A stretch of 34,319 bases of DNA from an uncultured Ilumatobacter sp. (GTDB taxonomy: Bacteria; Actinomycetota; Acidimicrobiia; Acidimicrobiales; Ilumatobacteraceae): assembly GCA_937905835.1 (NCBI GenBank), contig CALCXK010000001.1, positions 1 through 34,319 on the forward strand, given 5' to 3'. The notes under the pieces are model-generated. The model did no database searches. It worked only from the letters and a program-made list of their open reading frames with translations, and was not told where the DNA came from. Within the stretch, counting starts at the first letter, position 1; each line of letters opens with the position of its first letter. Position numbers and translations under genes: made by a program. Below are positions 6,942-15,228 of the stretch, piece by piece.

Positions 6942-8549
6942 TCAGGGGTTGGAGAACACGAAGCCGTCGTAGCCGTCGGCCACCACCTTTTCGAGAATAC
7001 GTCGGTACCCGCGTACGCCGCCCGAGTACGGCATGAACACCCGTGGTTTGCCTTCGACCTCGTCGCCCATGTAGTACGAGCGCGCCAAGGGATACACCGT
7101 TTCGAGCGCTCGCTCGTTGACGTGTGCGACCCAGTCGTCCTCGGCAGTTTGTGACACCTCGATCGACGTGGTGCCGGCGGCGTCACCGTGGGCGATGAGC
7201 GCAGTAATCCAGTCGACGTGTTGCTCGATCGACAACAGAACGTTGCTGAGCAGTGACGGGCTCCCGGGGCCGGCGATGATGAACAGGTTCGGGAAGCCGG
7301 TGGTTCCGATGCCGAGGTACGTCACGGGGCCTGCCGACCACTTGTTGTTCAGCGTGACGCCGTTGCGGCCCGTGATCGTCGGCTTCAAGAGCGAGCCGGT
7401 CATCGCATCGAAACCTGTTGCGTAGATGAGGACGTCGAGTTCGTGGAGCTTGGTCGCAGTCTGAACTCCGGTTGGCTCGAGTTGCTCGATCGGATCGGTA
7501 CGGATGTCGACGAGCTCGACGTTGTCGCGGTTGAACGTCTCGAAATAGCCGCTGTCGACCGATGGCCGCTTCGCCGCAAACGGATGGTCGGTCGGGGTCA
7601 GCTTCTGGAGCGTCTCGGGGTCGTTGACGAGCGCGGCGATCTTGTTGCGGATGAACTCGGCTGCGGTCTCGTTGGCCTTCACATTCAACAAGATGTCGTA
7701 GTAAGCCAACGCAAAACCGAATCCCAGGCGATGGTAGGCCGCTTCGAAAGCGGCATTGCGTTCGTCGTCATCGACTTCGAGTGCGGACTGCTTGTTGGTG
7801 ACGAACCCAAGCCCGCTGGGGGAGTTGCGCGCTTGGGCACGGCGAGTGGCGTAGTCGGCTTTAACCGCCGCATCTTCTTCGTCAGTGATGATGGCATTGC
7901 ACGCCGGCACGCTGAAGTTGGGTGTGCGTTGGAAGACTGTGAGGTACGCGGCCTCTTGGGCGATGATCGGAATCGCCTGCATTCCCGATGATCCGGTGCC
8001 GATGATCCCGACGCGCTTACCCGTGAAGTCGACACCATCGTGGGGCCATTCAGCGGTGTGATGGATGTCGCCGCCGAACTCTTCGCTGCCGCTGAGTATC
8101 GGCGCTTTGGTCTTGGACAGCTGCCCCACCGCCATGATGAGGTAGCGCGCAGTCCAGGTGGCGCCGGCCTCGGTGACGATGGTCCAGCCCAACGTCTCCT
8201 CATTCAAGCTCGCGCTGACGACCCGAGTGTCGAGGTGGATATCGCGTCGGAGATCAAAACGGTCCGTGACGTGATCGATGTAGCGCAGGATCTCCGGCTG
8301 GGTGCAGTACCGCTCGCTCCAACGCCATTCTTGTTCCAGTTCGGGAGAGAACGAGTACGAATAGTCGTGGCTTTCCACGTCGCAGCGTGCTCCTGGATAT
8401 CGGTTGGCGTACCACACGCCCCCGATGCCTGATGCACCCTCGAGTACTGCGACGCGATGGCCCTGGCCGCGCAGTGTGTGCAACGCGCGGAGTCCCGCGA
8501 AACCTGCTCCGACGACGACAACATCGACGTGGTTTGTCTGGTTACTCAA
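6942..8549 (-). CDS. Baeyer-Villiger-type flavin monooxygenase
   Basis: 535 residues. GAGFAG (14-19) is the FAD site, and GTGSSG (184-189) the NADPH site. Between them FGGDIHHTAEWP (158-169) fits the Baeyer-Villiger fingerprint FxGxxxHxxxW. The family inserts oxygen next to a ketone carbonyl to give an ester or lactone, using NADPH and O2 in the cytosol. It starts at TTG 8549, supported by a strong AAGGAG 7 nt upstream. The -35/-10 and operator at 8678-8720 give a leader of about 120 nt containing a 24-bp tandem repeat. First gene of the leftward unit with the SDR and MBL hydrolase. Confidence 0.92.
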   Translation of the reverse strand: MSNQTNHVDVVVVGAGFAGLRALHTLRGQGHRVAVLEGASGIGGVWYANRYPGARCDVESHDYSYSFSPELEQEWRWSERYCTQPEILRYIDHVTDRFDLRRDIHLDTRVVSASLNEETLGWTIVTEAGATWTARYLIMAVGQLSKTKAPILSGSEEFGGDIHHTAEWPHDGVDFTGKRVGIIGTGSSGMQAIPIIAQEAAYLTVFQRTPNFSVPACNAIITDEEDAAVKADYATRRAQARNSPSGLGFVTNKQSALEVDDDERNAAFEAAYHRLGFGFALAYYDILLNVKANETAAEFIRNKIAALVNDPETLQKLTPTDHPFAAKRPSVDSGYFETFNRDNVELVDIRTDPIEQLEPTGVQTATKLHELDVLIYATGFDAMTGSLLKPTITGRNGVTLNNKWSAGPVTYLGIGTTGFPNLFIIAGPGSPSLLSNVLLSIEQHVDWITALIAHGDAAGTTSIEVSQTAEDDWVAHVNERALETVYPLARSYYMGDEVEGKPRVFMPYSGGVRGYRRILEKVVADGYDGFVFSNP

Positions 8550-8578
8550 GCGGATGCTCCTTGTGGCTGGTATTCACG

Positions 8579-8638
8579 GTGGTGCCACGGCTGATGTCCC
8601 GGGTGGTGCCACGGCTGATGTCCCGGGTGGTGCCACGG
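8579..8638. repeat. 24-bp tandem repeat in the monooxygenase leader
   Basis: Two exact 24-bp units (8579-8602 and 8603-8626) and 12 bp of a third (8627-8638) follow directly; each unit begins GTGGTGCCACGG. They lie between the predicted transcription start (about 8671) and the TTG start, so they are transcribed as untranslated leader. Confidence 0.9.
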
Positions 8639-8677
8639 ATGGCGCCTCACGATGATTTCAACGGTGACTGATGCCCG

Positions 8678-8706
8678 ATCGTACGAAGATCGACGACCCG
8701 TGTCAA
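8678..8706 (-). promoter_or_regulatory. Promoter of the monooxygenase unit
   Basis: On the minus strand TTGACA (8706-8701), 17 nt, TACGAT (8683-8678). The -35 is one arm of the operator. Confidence 0.65.
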
Positions 8707-8720
8707 CATAACTGTTGACA
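8701..8720. promoter_or_regulatory. Operator A, shared by divergent units
   Basis: Perfect inverted repeat TGTCAAC - N6 - GTTGACA. Same motif and spacing as at 12976, 19164 and 28446, and beside the tetR gene. Binding would cover both divergent -35 boxes. Confidence 0.8.
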
Positions 8721-8743
8721 TATTCATGGATGATGTCTACGTT
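8715..8743 (+). promoter_or_regulatory. Promoter of the crotonase-ligase-SDR unit
   Basis: TTGACA (8715-8720), 17 nt, TACGTT (8738-8743). Transcription would start near 8750, which excludes the upstream in-frame ATGs at 8730/8733 and supports the start at 8790. Confidence 0.65.
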
Positions 8744-8789
8744 GTCGACGGGACACATCCGTCTCCACCACACGAAACCGGGGTTGCTC

Positions 8790-9680
8790 ATGGAGCTAGA
8801 AACACTGATCTACGAAAAGGCCGATCGGATCGCCACGCTGACGCTGAACCGGCCCGAGAAGAGCAACGCCCTGTCGGTCAAACTCCGTGATGAGTTGGAC
8901 CTCGTCCTCGACGATCTTGATCGCGATGACGACACGCGGGTGTTGATCATCAAGGCCAACGGCAACCACTTCAGTGCCGGATACGACCTCACCGAATTCT
9001 CGTACCTGTGGGATGCCGACAGCGCAATCAATGAGGTGCAGGCCCGGCCGCACCGTCGCTCGCCGGTCTGGTCGCGGCGTGAATTCCACCTGTCACGTGA
9101 GCGGTGGATGAGGCTGTTCCGAATTCGTCAAGCCACGATTGCGGTCGTGCACGGCCATTGCGTCGCCGGAGGACTCGACCTCATCGGCGTGTGCGACATC
9201 GTGTTCTGCGCAGACGACGCGCTCCTCGGCCAACCCGAAGCGCGGGCCATGGGCGAAATCCACGTGTTTGGCATGTGGCCTGTTCATCTCGGCATGCGCA
9301 AGACAAAGGAGTGGCTGTTCACCGGCGACAACATGACGGGCGCCGAAGCTGCCGAGTTTGGCCTCGTCAACCGAGCGGTGCCACGCGACGAAGTCGACGC
9401 CGTTGCACAGGCATACGCCAACCGGGTCTCTCATGTCCCGCTCGACGCGATCTACTCACACAAAGAAGTCACCAACCGTTGGTTCGAGGCCCAGGGAATG
9501 CACACCGGCATGGCAGCCGCGAACGATCTCGACGCGATGGGGATTGCTGGGCCGGGCATGGATCGGTTCACCGAACTCTGGCGTGAAGGCGGCGTTAAGC
9601 CAGCGGTGCTTGACAGAGACAAAGAGTTCAACACGCATCGGACGTACTGGGACGCCTACCAAGCCTCCAAGGAATCGTGA
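8790..9680 (+). CDS. Crotonase/enoyl-CoA hydratase family protein
   Basis: 296 residues of the crotonase fold. The CoA/oxyanion-hole segments are NHFSAGYDL (59-67) and CVAGGLDLIGVCD (124-136). The second catalytic Glu is present in GQPEAR (about 150), but the first, normally Glu in GGCEL, is Asp130. The family hydrates enoyl-CoA, but other members isomerise, cleave C-C bonds or hydrolyse thioesters, so the Asp and the longer C-terminus (typical members have about 260 residues) leave the reaction open. First gene of a three-gene unit; GTGA overlap with the ligase. Confidence 0.85.
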   Translation: MELETLIYEKADRIATLTLNRPEKSNALSVKLRDELDLVLDDLDRDDDTRVLIIKANGNHFSAGYDLTEFSYLWDADSAINEVQARPHRRSPVWSRREFHLSRERWMRLFRIRQATIAVVHGHCVAGGLDLIGVCDIVFCADDALLGQPEARAMGEIHVFGMWPVHLGMRKTKEWLFTGDNMTGAEAAEFGLVNRAVPRDEVDAVAQAYANRVSHVPLDAIYSHKEVTNRWFEAQGMHTGMAAANDLDAMGIAGPGMDRFTELWREGGVKPAVLDRDKEFNTHRTYWDAYQASKES

Positions 9681-11395
9681 TCAGGGCCGCAGCGTTGCAG
9701 CCGTTCTCCGAGCGGCGCGCTGCGCTTGAGGCGCGGTTCCCCACGTGGGAACCGCGCACGCTGGCGGAAGTATTCGATGCCGCAGTCGCGAGATTTTCAG
9801 ATCGACCGCTTGTCATCACCGACGACGTCACATACACGTATCGAGCCATCCAAGAGTGGTCTGAGCGCGTGGCGCACGGACTCGTCTCGGCCGGTGTGCA
9901 GCCCGGTGAGCACGTGGCCATCGTGTTGGGAAACCAACCCGAGTTCGTTGCCGTCAAGCTCGGAATCGCCCGGGCTGGAGCGGTGGCCGTGCCCATCAAT
10001 TTCCTGAATCGGCGCGATGAACTCGGATACGTGCTCGAGCAATCTGACGCAGTCGCCCTCATCACGATGGACAGCTTTCGGGGAGTCGACCACCTCAACT
10101 CGCTCGACGAGTTGATTCCCGGCTGGGAACACACGGGCGGCGCTCGGTTGCCGAAGCTTCGCAATATCTGGGTCGTGCAAGCCGAGGGCTCGGGCCGGTC
10201 GGGGGCCGCGACTCTCGCGGACCTGGCGTCGTCATCGGATGGCTGGCACCCGGTGGACGGATTCGGCCCCGACTCACCCCTCGATATTCTCTACACATCG
10301 GGCACCACGGGCACGCCCAAGGGCGTCGTGCTCACGCACGACATGTTCATGCGCACCGCCTACGGCAGCGCGTACGGTCGAGCCTTTGAAGACGGCCGCC
10401 GAATCTCCTTCTCGCTGCCGATGTACCACGTGTTCGGCTACGTCGAAGGCTTACTCGCGGTGCTGTTCGTCGGCGGTGCGATCATCCCGCAGTTGCATTT
10501 CGATCCGGTCGCGACGCTGGACAGCGTCGTCGCGCATCAAGCGACCGACCTGTTGCTGGTCCCGATCATGACCCAGGCCGTCATTACAGCGGCCCGTTCG
10601 CGCGACGCCAACGCATGGCCCCTGAGCGCGTTGGCCTCGATCATGTCGTCGGGCGGGGTGTCTCCGAGCGGCATCTGGGAAGACATCCTGGAGGTGTTCG
10701 GCCCGGTAGAGGTCACCACGGGGTACGGCATGAGCGAGACGACTGCTTCGACCACGGTCACGCGGATGGACGACACGATCGAAACCTGGCGGACCAAGAA
10801 CGGCCGATTGCGTGATGTCGGGGTGGCCGGCGACCCAGCCAACGGGGGTCGGCTCTGCGTATATCGCGTGGTCGATCCGGCCACGGGCCTCGAGTTGCCG
10901 CGCGGCGAGATCGGTGAGTTGATGGTTCGCGGCATCGGCGTCACGGCGGGCTATTACAACAAGCCGGAGGAAAATGATCTGGCATTCGACGACGACGGGT
11001 GGCTTCGTACCGGCGATCTGGGCACGCTCGATGACGACGACTACATCACCTTGGCCGGCCGTCGTAAGGAGTGCTACCGGTGCGGCGGCGAGCAAGTGAT
11101 GCCTGCCGAAGTCGAAGCGGTACTGACCACCCACCCCGCAGTTGCCCAAGCCCATGTCGTGCCGGTGCTCGACGAGCGGATGGGCGAGGCCGGATTTGCG
11201 TGGGTGGTTCCAGCGGACGGTGTCGCAGTCGATCACGACGCGCTGATTGCCCATTGCGCCGAACGACTCGCTCGCTTCAAGGTGCCCAAATATGTCCGAA
11301 CCTTGAATGCAGATCACGTGCCGTTGACGCCGAGCGGTCGACCGCGAAAATTCCTGCTCGCCGAGCGGGCATCTGAAGAACTGGGGATTGCGTGA
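9677..11395 (+). CDS. AMP-forming acyl-CoA ligase
   Basis: 572 residues, ANL superfamily. P-loop-like ILYTSGTTGTPKG (about 208-220), adenine-site YGMSETTAS, hinge region GDLGTLDDDDYITLAGRRKE, and the C-terminal adenylation Lys in SGRPRKF. It activates a carboxylic acid with ATP and CoA. GTG 9677 overlaps the crotonase stop (GTGA), with AAGGA just upstream. A CYRCGGEQ stretch replaces the more common MIxxGGxNI after the hinge. The acid may be the hydrolysis product of the monooxygenase ester; this is an inference from the shared operator. Confidence 0.9.
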   Translation: MIRAAALQPFSERRAALEARFPTWEPRTLAEVFDAAVARFSDRPLVITDDVTYTYRAIQEWSERVAHGLVSAGVQPGEHVAIVLGNQPEFVAVKLGIARAGAVAVPINFLNRRDELGYVLEQSDAVALITMDSFRGVDHLNSLDELIPGWEHTGGARLPKLRNIWVVQAEGSGRSGAATLADLASSSDGWHPVDGFGPDSPLDILYTSGTTGTPKGVVLTHDMFMRTAYGSAYGRAFEDGRRISFSLPMYHVFGYVEGLLAVLFVGGAIIPQLHFDPVATLDSVVAHQATDLLLVPIMTQAVITAARSRDANAWPLSALASIMSSGGVSPSGIWEDILEVFGPVEVTTGYGMSETTASTTVTRMDDTIETWRTKNGRLRDVGVAGDPANGGRLCVYRVVDPATGLELPRGEIGELMVRGIGVTAGYYNKPEENDLAFDDDGWLRTGDLGTLDDDDYITLAGRRKECYRCGGEQVMPAEVEAVLTTHPAVAQAHVVPVLDERMGEAGFAWVVPADGVAVDHDALIAHCAERLARFKVPKYVRTLNADHVPLTPSGRPRKFLLAERASEELGIA

Positions 11396-12150
11396 ACACA
11401 GCACACGGCATTGCGGTCGTCACCGGCGCCGCGCAGGGCATCGGGTCCGAGATTGCGATCAGGCTTGCGACCGACGGATTTGATGTCGCCGTACTCGATC
11501 TCGATGCGACCGCCTGCCTCGACACGGTCCGCGCGGTCGAGGCGCGCGGTCGAAGAGCAGTTGCGGTCGGTGCCGACGTGGCCGACGAAGATGCGGTGGC
11601 AGCCGCGATCGCCACGATCAGGGATGAGCTGGGTGCCGTCAATGTGTTGGTCAACAATGCCGGCGTGCTCCGTGATGCACTGCTGGGCAAGATGGCCGCC
11701 GCCGATTGGGACCAAGTGCTTGCGGTCAATTTGCGGGGATCGTTCTTGATGTGCCGGGCTGTCGAAGGCGAGATGCGAGCAGCGAAGTGGGGCAGGATCA
11801 TCAACCTCTCCAGCACCGCCGCTGTCGGCGATGTCGGGCGAGCGAACTACTCAGCGGCGAAGGCCGGTCTGATTGGGTTCACCAAAACTCTGGCGCTCGA
11901 ACTCGGACGATTCAACATCACGGTCAACGCTGTGGCTCCAGGCTTCACCGTGACAGCGATGACCAGTGCCGTTGCGCAGCGCGTCGGCATGACGATTGAA
12001 GAACTCACCGCTGAAGTAGTGAAGGACATTGCTGTGGGGCGCGCTGGCGCGCCTGCTGACATTGCTCACGCGGTCTCGTTCTTTGCCGATGGGCGGTCCG
12101 GCTTTGTTTCGGGCCAAGTGCTGTACGTCGCCGGAGGACCCGTCAGCTGA
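11392..12150 (+). CDS. FabG-like short-chain dehydrogenase/reductase
   Basis: 252 residues. GAAQGIG near 12-18, NNAG near 89-92, Ser in NLSSTAAV, Tyr/Lys in ANYSAAKAG, and the C-terminal GQVLYVAGG typical of 3-oxoacyl reductases. GTG 11392 overlaps the ligase stop (GTGA). In a catabolic unit with a crotonase and a ligase it most likely oxidises a 3-hydroxyacyl-CoA. It converges with the next SDR, with only 24 nt between stop codons. Confidence 0.88.
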   Translation: MNTAHGIAVVTGAAQGIGSEIAIRLATDGFDVAVLDLDATACLDTVRAVEARGRRAVAVGADVADEDAVAAAIATIRDELGAVNVLVNNAGVLRDALLGKMAAADWDQVLAVNLRGSFLMCRAVEGEMRAAKWGRIINLSSTAAVGDVGRANYSAAKAGLIGFTKTLALELGRFNITVNAVAPGFTVTAMTSAVAQRVGMTIEELTAEVVKDIAVGRAGAPADIAHAVSFFADGRSGFVSGQVLYVAGGPVS

Positions 12151-12174
12151 CGTAGAGCAACTCGGCCCGGTGGT

Positions 12175-12948
12175 TCACCAGGTGCCTGTTGAGAAACCGC
12201 CGTCAACCGCAATGATCTGGCCGGTCACATACGCGGATGCCCGTGCTGCGAGATAGACGGCGATGCCGGCCATGTCGTCGGGTTCGCCCAGGCGGCCGAG
12301 CGGGCATTTGGCGCGCAGGTCGTCGCCGATTTCTTCCAAGGTGGCATTCATCATCTTCGACGGGAAGGGCCCGGGTGCGATGGCGTTCACGGTGACGTTT
12401 TTCGGGCCGAGCTTTTGGGCGAGCACGCGAGTGACGTGATGCACGGCAGCTTTGCTTGCTGAGTAGGCGTAGTTTTCGAGCGCGGGCACTCGGAACCCGT
12501 CAATCGAGCCAACGTTGATGATGCGACCCGGATCGCGAGACGTTCCGGCTCGTTCGAGCATCGGGAGCACGGCGCGGCTGAGATTGAAGACACCCTTGAC
12601 ATTGGTGGCCATCACCTTGTCCCAGGCGCTGTCAGGGTATGACTCGAGAGGGCCGCCCCATGCCGCGCCGGCATTGTTGACGAGGACGTGTAACTTGCCC
12701 TCGCTCTCGCCCAGTTGCCCGGCGAGTTCCAAGATCTTTTCCTCGCTGGAGACGTCGCCTGGCAACGACAGGCACTCGCCATGTTCTGAGAGTTCGGCGG
12801 CGATGGAGTCGCATACGTCTTTTTTGCGCGACGAGACGTACACCTTGGCGCCAGCTTCGACGAGGCCGCGGGAGATCATCAGCCCGATTCCTTGTGAGCC
12901 GCCGGTGACGAGGGCAACTTTTCCAGTGAGTGAGAAGAGGTCGGACAT
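12175..12948 (-). CDS. Short-chain dehydrogenase, RhlG/FabG-like
   Basis: 257 residues from ATG 12948. GGSQGIG near 16-22, NNAG, Ser in NVGSIDG, and YAYSASKAA with the catalytic Tyr and Lys. The C-terminus GQIIAVDGGFSTGTW is typical of the glycosylated-lipid/acyl reductase RhlG-like branch. The frame stays open far upstream (to 13470), but that part overlaps the divergent crotonase and is a shadow. A -10 box (TAGTCT) ends 7 nt before this ATG, so the mRNA is predicted to be leaderless. Confidence 0.88.
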   Translation of the reverse strand: MSDLFSLTGKVALVTGGSQGIGLMISRGLVEAGAKVYVSSRKKDVCDSIAAELSEHGECLSLPGDVSSEEKILELAGQLGESEGKLHVLVNNAGAAWGGPLESYPDSAWDKVMATNVKGVFNLSRAVLPMLERAGTSRDPGRIINVGSIDGFRVPALENYAYSASKAAVHHVTRVLAQKLGPKNVTVNAIAPGPFPSKMMNATLEEIGDDLRAKCPLGRLGEPDDMAGIAVYLAARASAYVTGQIIAVDGGFSTGTW

Positions 12949-12955
12949 GGCGTGA

Positions 12956-12984
12956 AGACTAAAGATCCAATGCGCCGTTGTCAA
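12956..12984 (-). promoter_or_regulatory. Promoter for a leaderless SDR mRNA
   Basis: Minus strand: TTGACA (12984-12979), 17 nt, TAGTCT (12961-12956), then 7 nt to ATG 12948. Confidence 0.65.
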
Positions 12985-13001
12985 CGATGATGTTGACAAC
13001 G
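12976..13001. promoter_or_regulatory. Operator B, the longest and most perfect copy
   Basis: Perfect 10-bp arms CGTTGTCAAC and GTTGACAACG around a 6-nt spacer, centred between two divergent genes. Each arm contains a -35 box. Confidence 0.85.
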
Positions 13002-13021
13002 GGTAACGGACCCCATACGTT
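12993..13021 (+). promoter_or_regulatory. Promoter for a leaderless crotonase mRNA
   Basis: TTGACA (12993-12998), 17 nt, TACGTT (13016-13021), then 6 nt to ATG 13028. Confidence 0.65.
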
Positions 13022-13027
13022 CGTTGC

Positions 13028-13792
13028 ATGAGCACCGTTGAGGTCACCACCGAACAAGTTGGACAGACGCTTGTCGTCACGATCAATCGTCCCCACGTCC
13101 GCAATGCGATCAACCGAGCCGTCGCAGAAGGGGTCGCTGCCGCGATGGATCGCCTCGACAGCGATCCCGACTTGATGATTGGCGTGCTCACTGGCGCGGA
13201 GGGCACGTTTTGTGCAGGGATGGATCTGAAGGCGTTCCTGACCGGAGAGCGACCTGAGATCGAAGGTCGTGGCCTTGCCGGCATCACCGAGACTCCACCA
13301 CGCAAGCCTGTCATCGCAGCCGTCGACGGGTACGCACTCGCCGGCGGGTGTGAACTCGTGCTTGCATGTGACCTTGTCGTGGCATCCAACTCGGCCATGT
13401 TTGGCATTCCCGAGGTCCGGCGGGGGCTCGTTGCTGGCTCTGGCGGGTTGGTTCGGCTGCCGCAACGCATCCCGCGCCAGATCGCGCTTGAGTACGCGCT
13501 GACCGGCGCGCATATGCCGGCGGCTGTCGCTCACCACTGGGGTCTGGTCAATCGCCTGACCGCGGGTGCCGCGCTGGACGGCGCGCTCGAGTTGGCCGCG
13601 GAGATCACCGTGAATGGCCCGTTGGCTGTTGCAATGACCAAGCGCATCGTGACCGAGTCGTCTGCTTGGCCGCCCGAGGATGTGTGGGAGATGCAGCGCG
13701 GTTTGGTCGAAGGGATCCTCGCGACGGACGACGCCAAGGAAGGCGCCGCAGCCTTCGCCGAAAAGCGGTCGCCGATCTGGACTGGGCAGTGA
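13028..13792 (+). CDS. Enoyl-CoA hydratase (crotonase)
   Basis: 254 residues, normal family length. Oxyanion-hole segments FCAGMDLKAF (61-70) and ALAGGCELVLACD (103-115); both catalytic glutamates are present, Glu109 in GGCEL and Glu129 in GIPEVRRG. This is therefore the better candidate for a true hydratase than the crotonase at 8790, and could convert crotonyl-CoA to 3-hydroxybutyryl-CoA. It stands alone, transcribed from the operator B promoter, about 260 nt before the ABC importer. Confidence 0.9.
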   Translation: MSTVEVTTEQVGQTLVVTINRPHVRNAINRAVAEGVAAAMDRLDSDPDLMIGVLTGAEGTFCAGMDLKAFLTGERPEIEGRGLAGITETPPRKPVIAAVDGYALAGGCELVLACDLVVASNSAMFGIPEVRRGLVAGSGGLVRLPQRIPRQIALEYALTGAHMPAAVAHHWGLVNRLTAGAALDGALELAAEITVNGPLAVAMTKRIVTESSAWPPEDVWEMQRGLVEGILATDDAKEGAAAFAEKRSPIWTGQ

Positions 13793-13847
13793 CCCGGCGA
13801 CCTGCGAAGCGCGAACTGAAGCGGCCCACTGCGCTTTGTAGCAGCAA

Positions 13848-13869
13848 TCGTCAACGCCAACGTTGTAAA
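13848..13869. promoter_or_regulatory. Weak operator-like site
   Basis: Left arm TCGTCAAC agrees with the consensus core. After 6 nt the right arm GTTGTAAA matches only at GTTG and scattered bases. About 100 nt upstream of operator C; possibly a secondary site. Confidence 0.3.
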
Positions 13870-13969
13870 ATGTCATTCGCATGAAATCTGGCCGTGGCAG
13901 CCATTGCGTAGGCTTTATAGGGGCTGATGGCTCTCGGCTTCCTCCTCGGCCGAATACCGTGGTTCTGAT

Positions 13970-14014
13970 GACTTAACACAAGTGTTGACAATTGGTAACC
14001 ACGTGTGTTCTAGT
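13970..14014 (+). promoter_or_regulatory. Operator C and promoter of the ABC importer
   Basis: GTTGACAA at 13984-13991 is a perfect right arm. The left arm at N6 is imperfect (GACTTAAC). TTGACA (13985-13990), 18 nt, TCTAGT (14009-14014) makes a possible promoter about 40 nt before the first gene. GGGAAG precedes the ATG at 14056. Confidence 0.45.
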
Positions 14015-14055
14015 TCACACATGGACACCGCACCCGGTGCCATAGATGGGAAGTC

Positions 14056-15228
14056 ATGAAACACACACCGTTCATCGCGGCAGCCGTCGCACTTGCACTC
14101 GTCGCCGCCGCTTGCGGTAGCGACGCTGATTCGACACCGGCCGCTGAACCCGCTGCCACGACCGCAGTTACGGACGAGCCAGCCGCTGAGTCCGCCGACG
14201 ACGCGGCCGCTGCTGAGGTCGCGGCCGCTGGGATACGTGCCGCAGCATTCACAGAGGCGCCCACCGCGATTCCTCAATTGGTTCCGCTCACTGGGCCGGT
14301 CGAGCAAGGTGCGACCGTCGTGATCATCGGCTGCGAACTGCCCCAGTGCGGCGTGATCAGCGACGGAGCAATTGCCGCAGCTGAGGCCATCGGCTGGAAG
14401 ACCGAGTACTTGCAGTACGACGCTCTTGGTGACGCCTACGCGACACTCCACCAGGCAATGGTCGACGCTCTTCAGTACGACCCGCTGGTCGTGTTCCCCA
14501 TCGGTGCGGCGCAGCAGGCGTGGGACGATCTGCAGCCGCAATACGCTGAGGCCGGTATCACGATCACGACGATCGCCACCGGCGACACCGCCCCGAGCGA
14601 CGTGGTCACCCAAGGCGCATCGGACGGCGCTGACTACGTCAAATCGGGTGCCATTCTCGCCGACTGGTTCATCGAGGATTCTGGCGCAAAGGGCAAGGCC
14701 CTCGTGCAGGACGTGCCGGCCTACGTGGTCCTGCAACAGTGGGCCGAAGGGTTCAGGAACAACGTCGCCGCAAACTGCACGGAATGCGAAATCGTGTCGT
14801 TCGATGCCGCTCCTGCCCAGATCGGCGAGTTGTGCCCGACGATCGTCTCGAAACTCCAGAAGGACCCCGATATCGAGTACTTGATCACGTCCGATGGAGC
14901 GTTCCTCCCCTGCCTGCCGTCGGCATTGGCCGCAGCCGGAATCGAAGGTATCAAGATCGCTGGTGGAGCCGCTGACGTCAATAACTTCTTGGAGCTCACG
15001 ACCGGCGGCAATGCCGCCTGGAGCTCCGAAGCACCTGACCAGTTCGGCTGGATCGCTGTCGATATCGCCGCACGCCACCTGCTCGGGATGGACATTGAGC
15101 CGTCGGGCGGCGGTCGCCTGAACATGCTCGTCACAGCAGACAATGTGGGTAACCCCGACGACTGGGCGCTCGGGCTGCCATATCCCACTGACTATGAGGC
15201 CCAGTTCAAGTTGCTCTGGGGCGTCTGA
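14056..15228 (+). CDS. Periplasmic-binding-type lipoprotein of a ribose-family ABC importer
   Basis: 390 residues. A signal peptide ends in a lipobox (VAAAC, Cys20), so it is membrane-anchored. An Ala/Thr/Glu/Pro/Asp-rich linker (about 21-75) leads to a type I periplasmic-binding fold resembling RbsB/BMP sugar-binding proteins. Several Cys residues (for example GCELPQCG and NCTECE) could form disulfides. The stop overlaps the ATPase ATG by one base (TGATG). Ligand unknown. Its position inside the operator-linked island suggests uptake of the catabolic substrate rather than a sugar. Confidence 0.85.
   Translation: MKHTPFIAAAVALALVAAACGSDADSTPAAEPAATTAVTDEPAAESADDAAAAEVAAAGIRAAAFTEAPTAIPQLVPLTGPVEQGATVVIIGCELPQCGVISDGAIAAAEAIGWKTEYLQYDALGDAYATLHQAMVDALQYDPLVVFPIGAAQQAWDDLQPQYAEAGITITTIATGDTAPSDVVTQGASDGADYVKSGAILADWFIEDSGAKGKALVQDVPAYVVLQQWAEGFRNNVAANCTECEIVSFDAAPAQIGELCPTIVSKLQKDPDIEYLITSDGAFLPCLPSALAAAGIEGIKIAGGAADVNNFLELTTGGNAAWSSEAPDQFGWIAVDIAARHLLGMDIEPSGGGRLNMLVTADNVGNPDDWALGLPYPTDYEAQFKLLWGV

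Noticed and set aside
8715..8789. N-terminal extension of the crotonase from TTG 8715 or ATG 8730
   Set aside because: These codons lie within the operator and promoter, upstream of the predicted transcription start; crotonase homology begins at 8790.
10451..11404. Leftward ORF of about 317 codons opposite the acyl-CoA ligase
   Set aside because: Antisense shadow of the ligase.
12959..13882. Leftward ORF of about 307 codons opposite the crotonase
   Set aside because: Antisense shadow of a clear crotonase; no family motif, Arg/His-rich composition.
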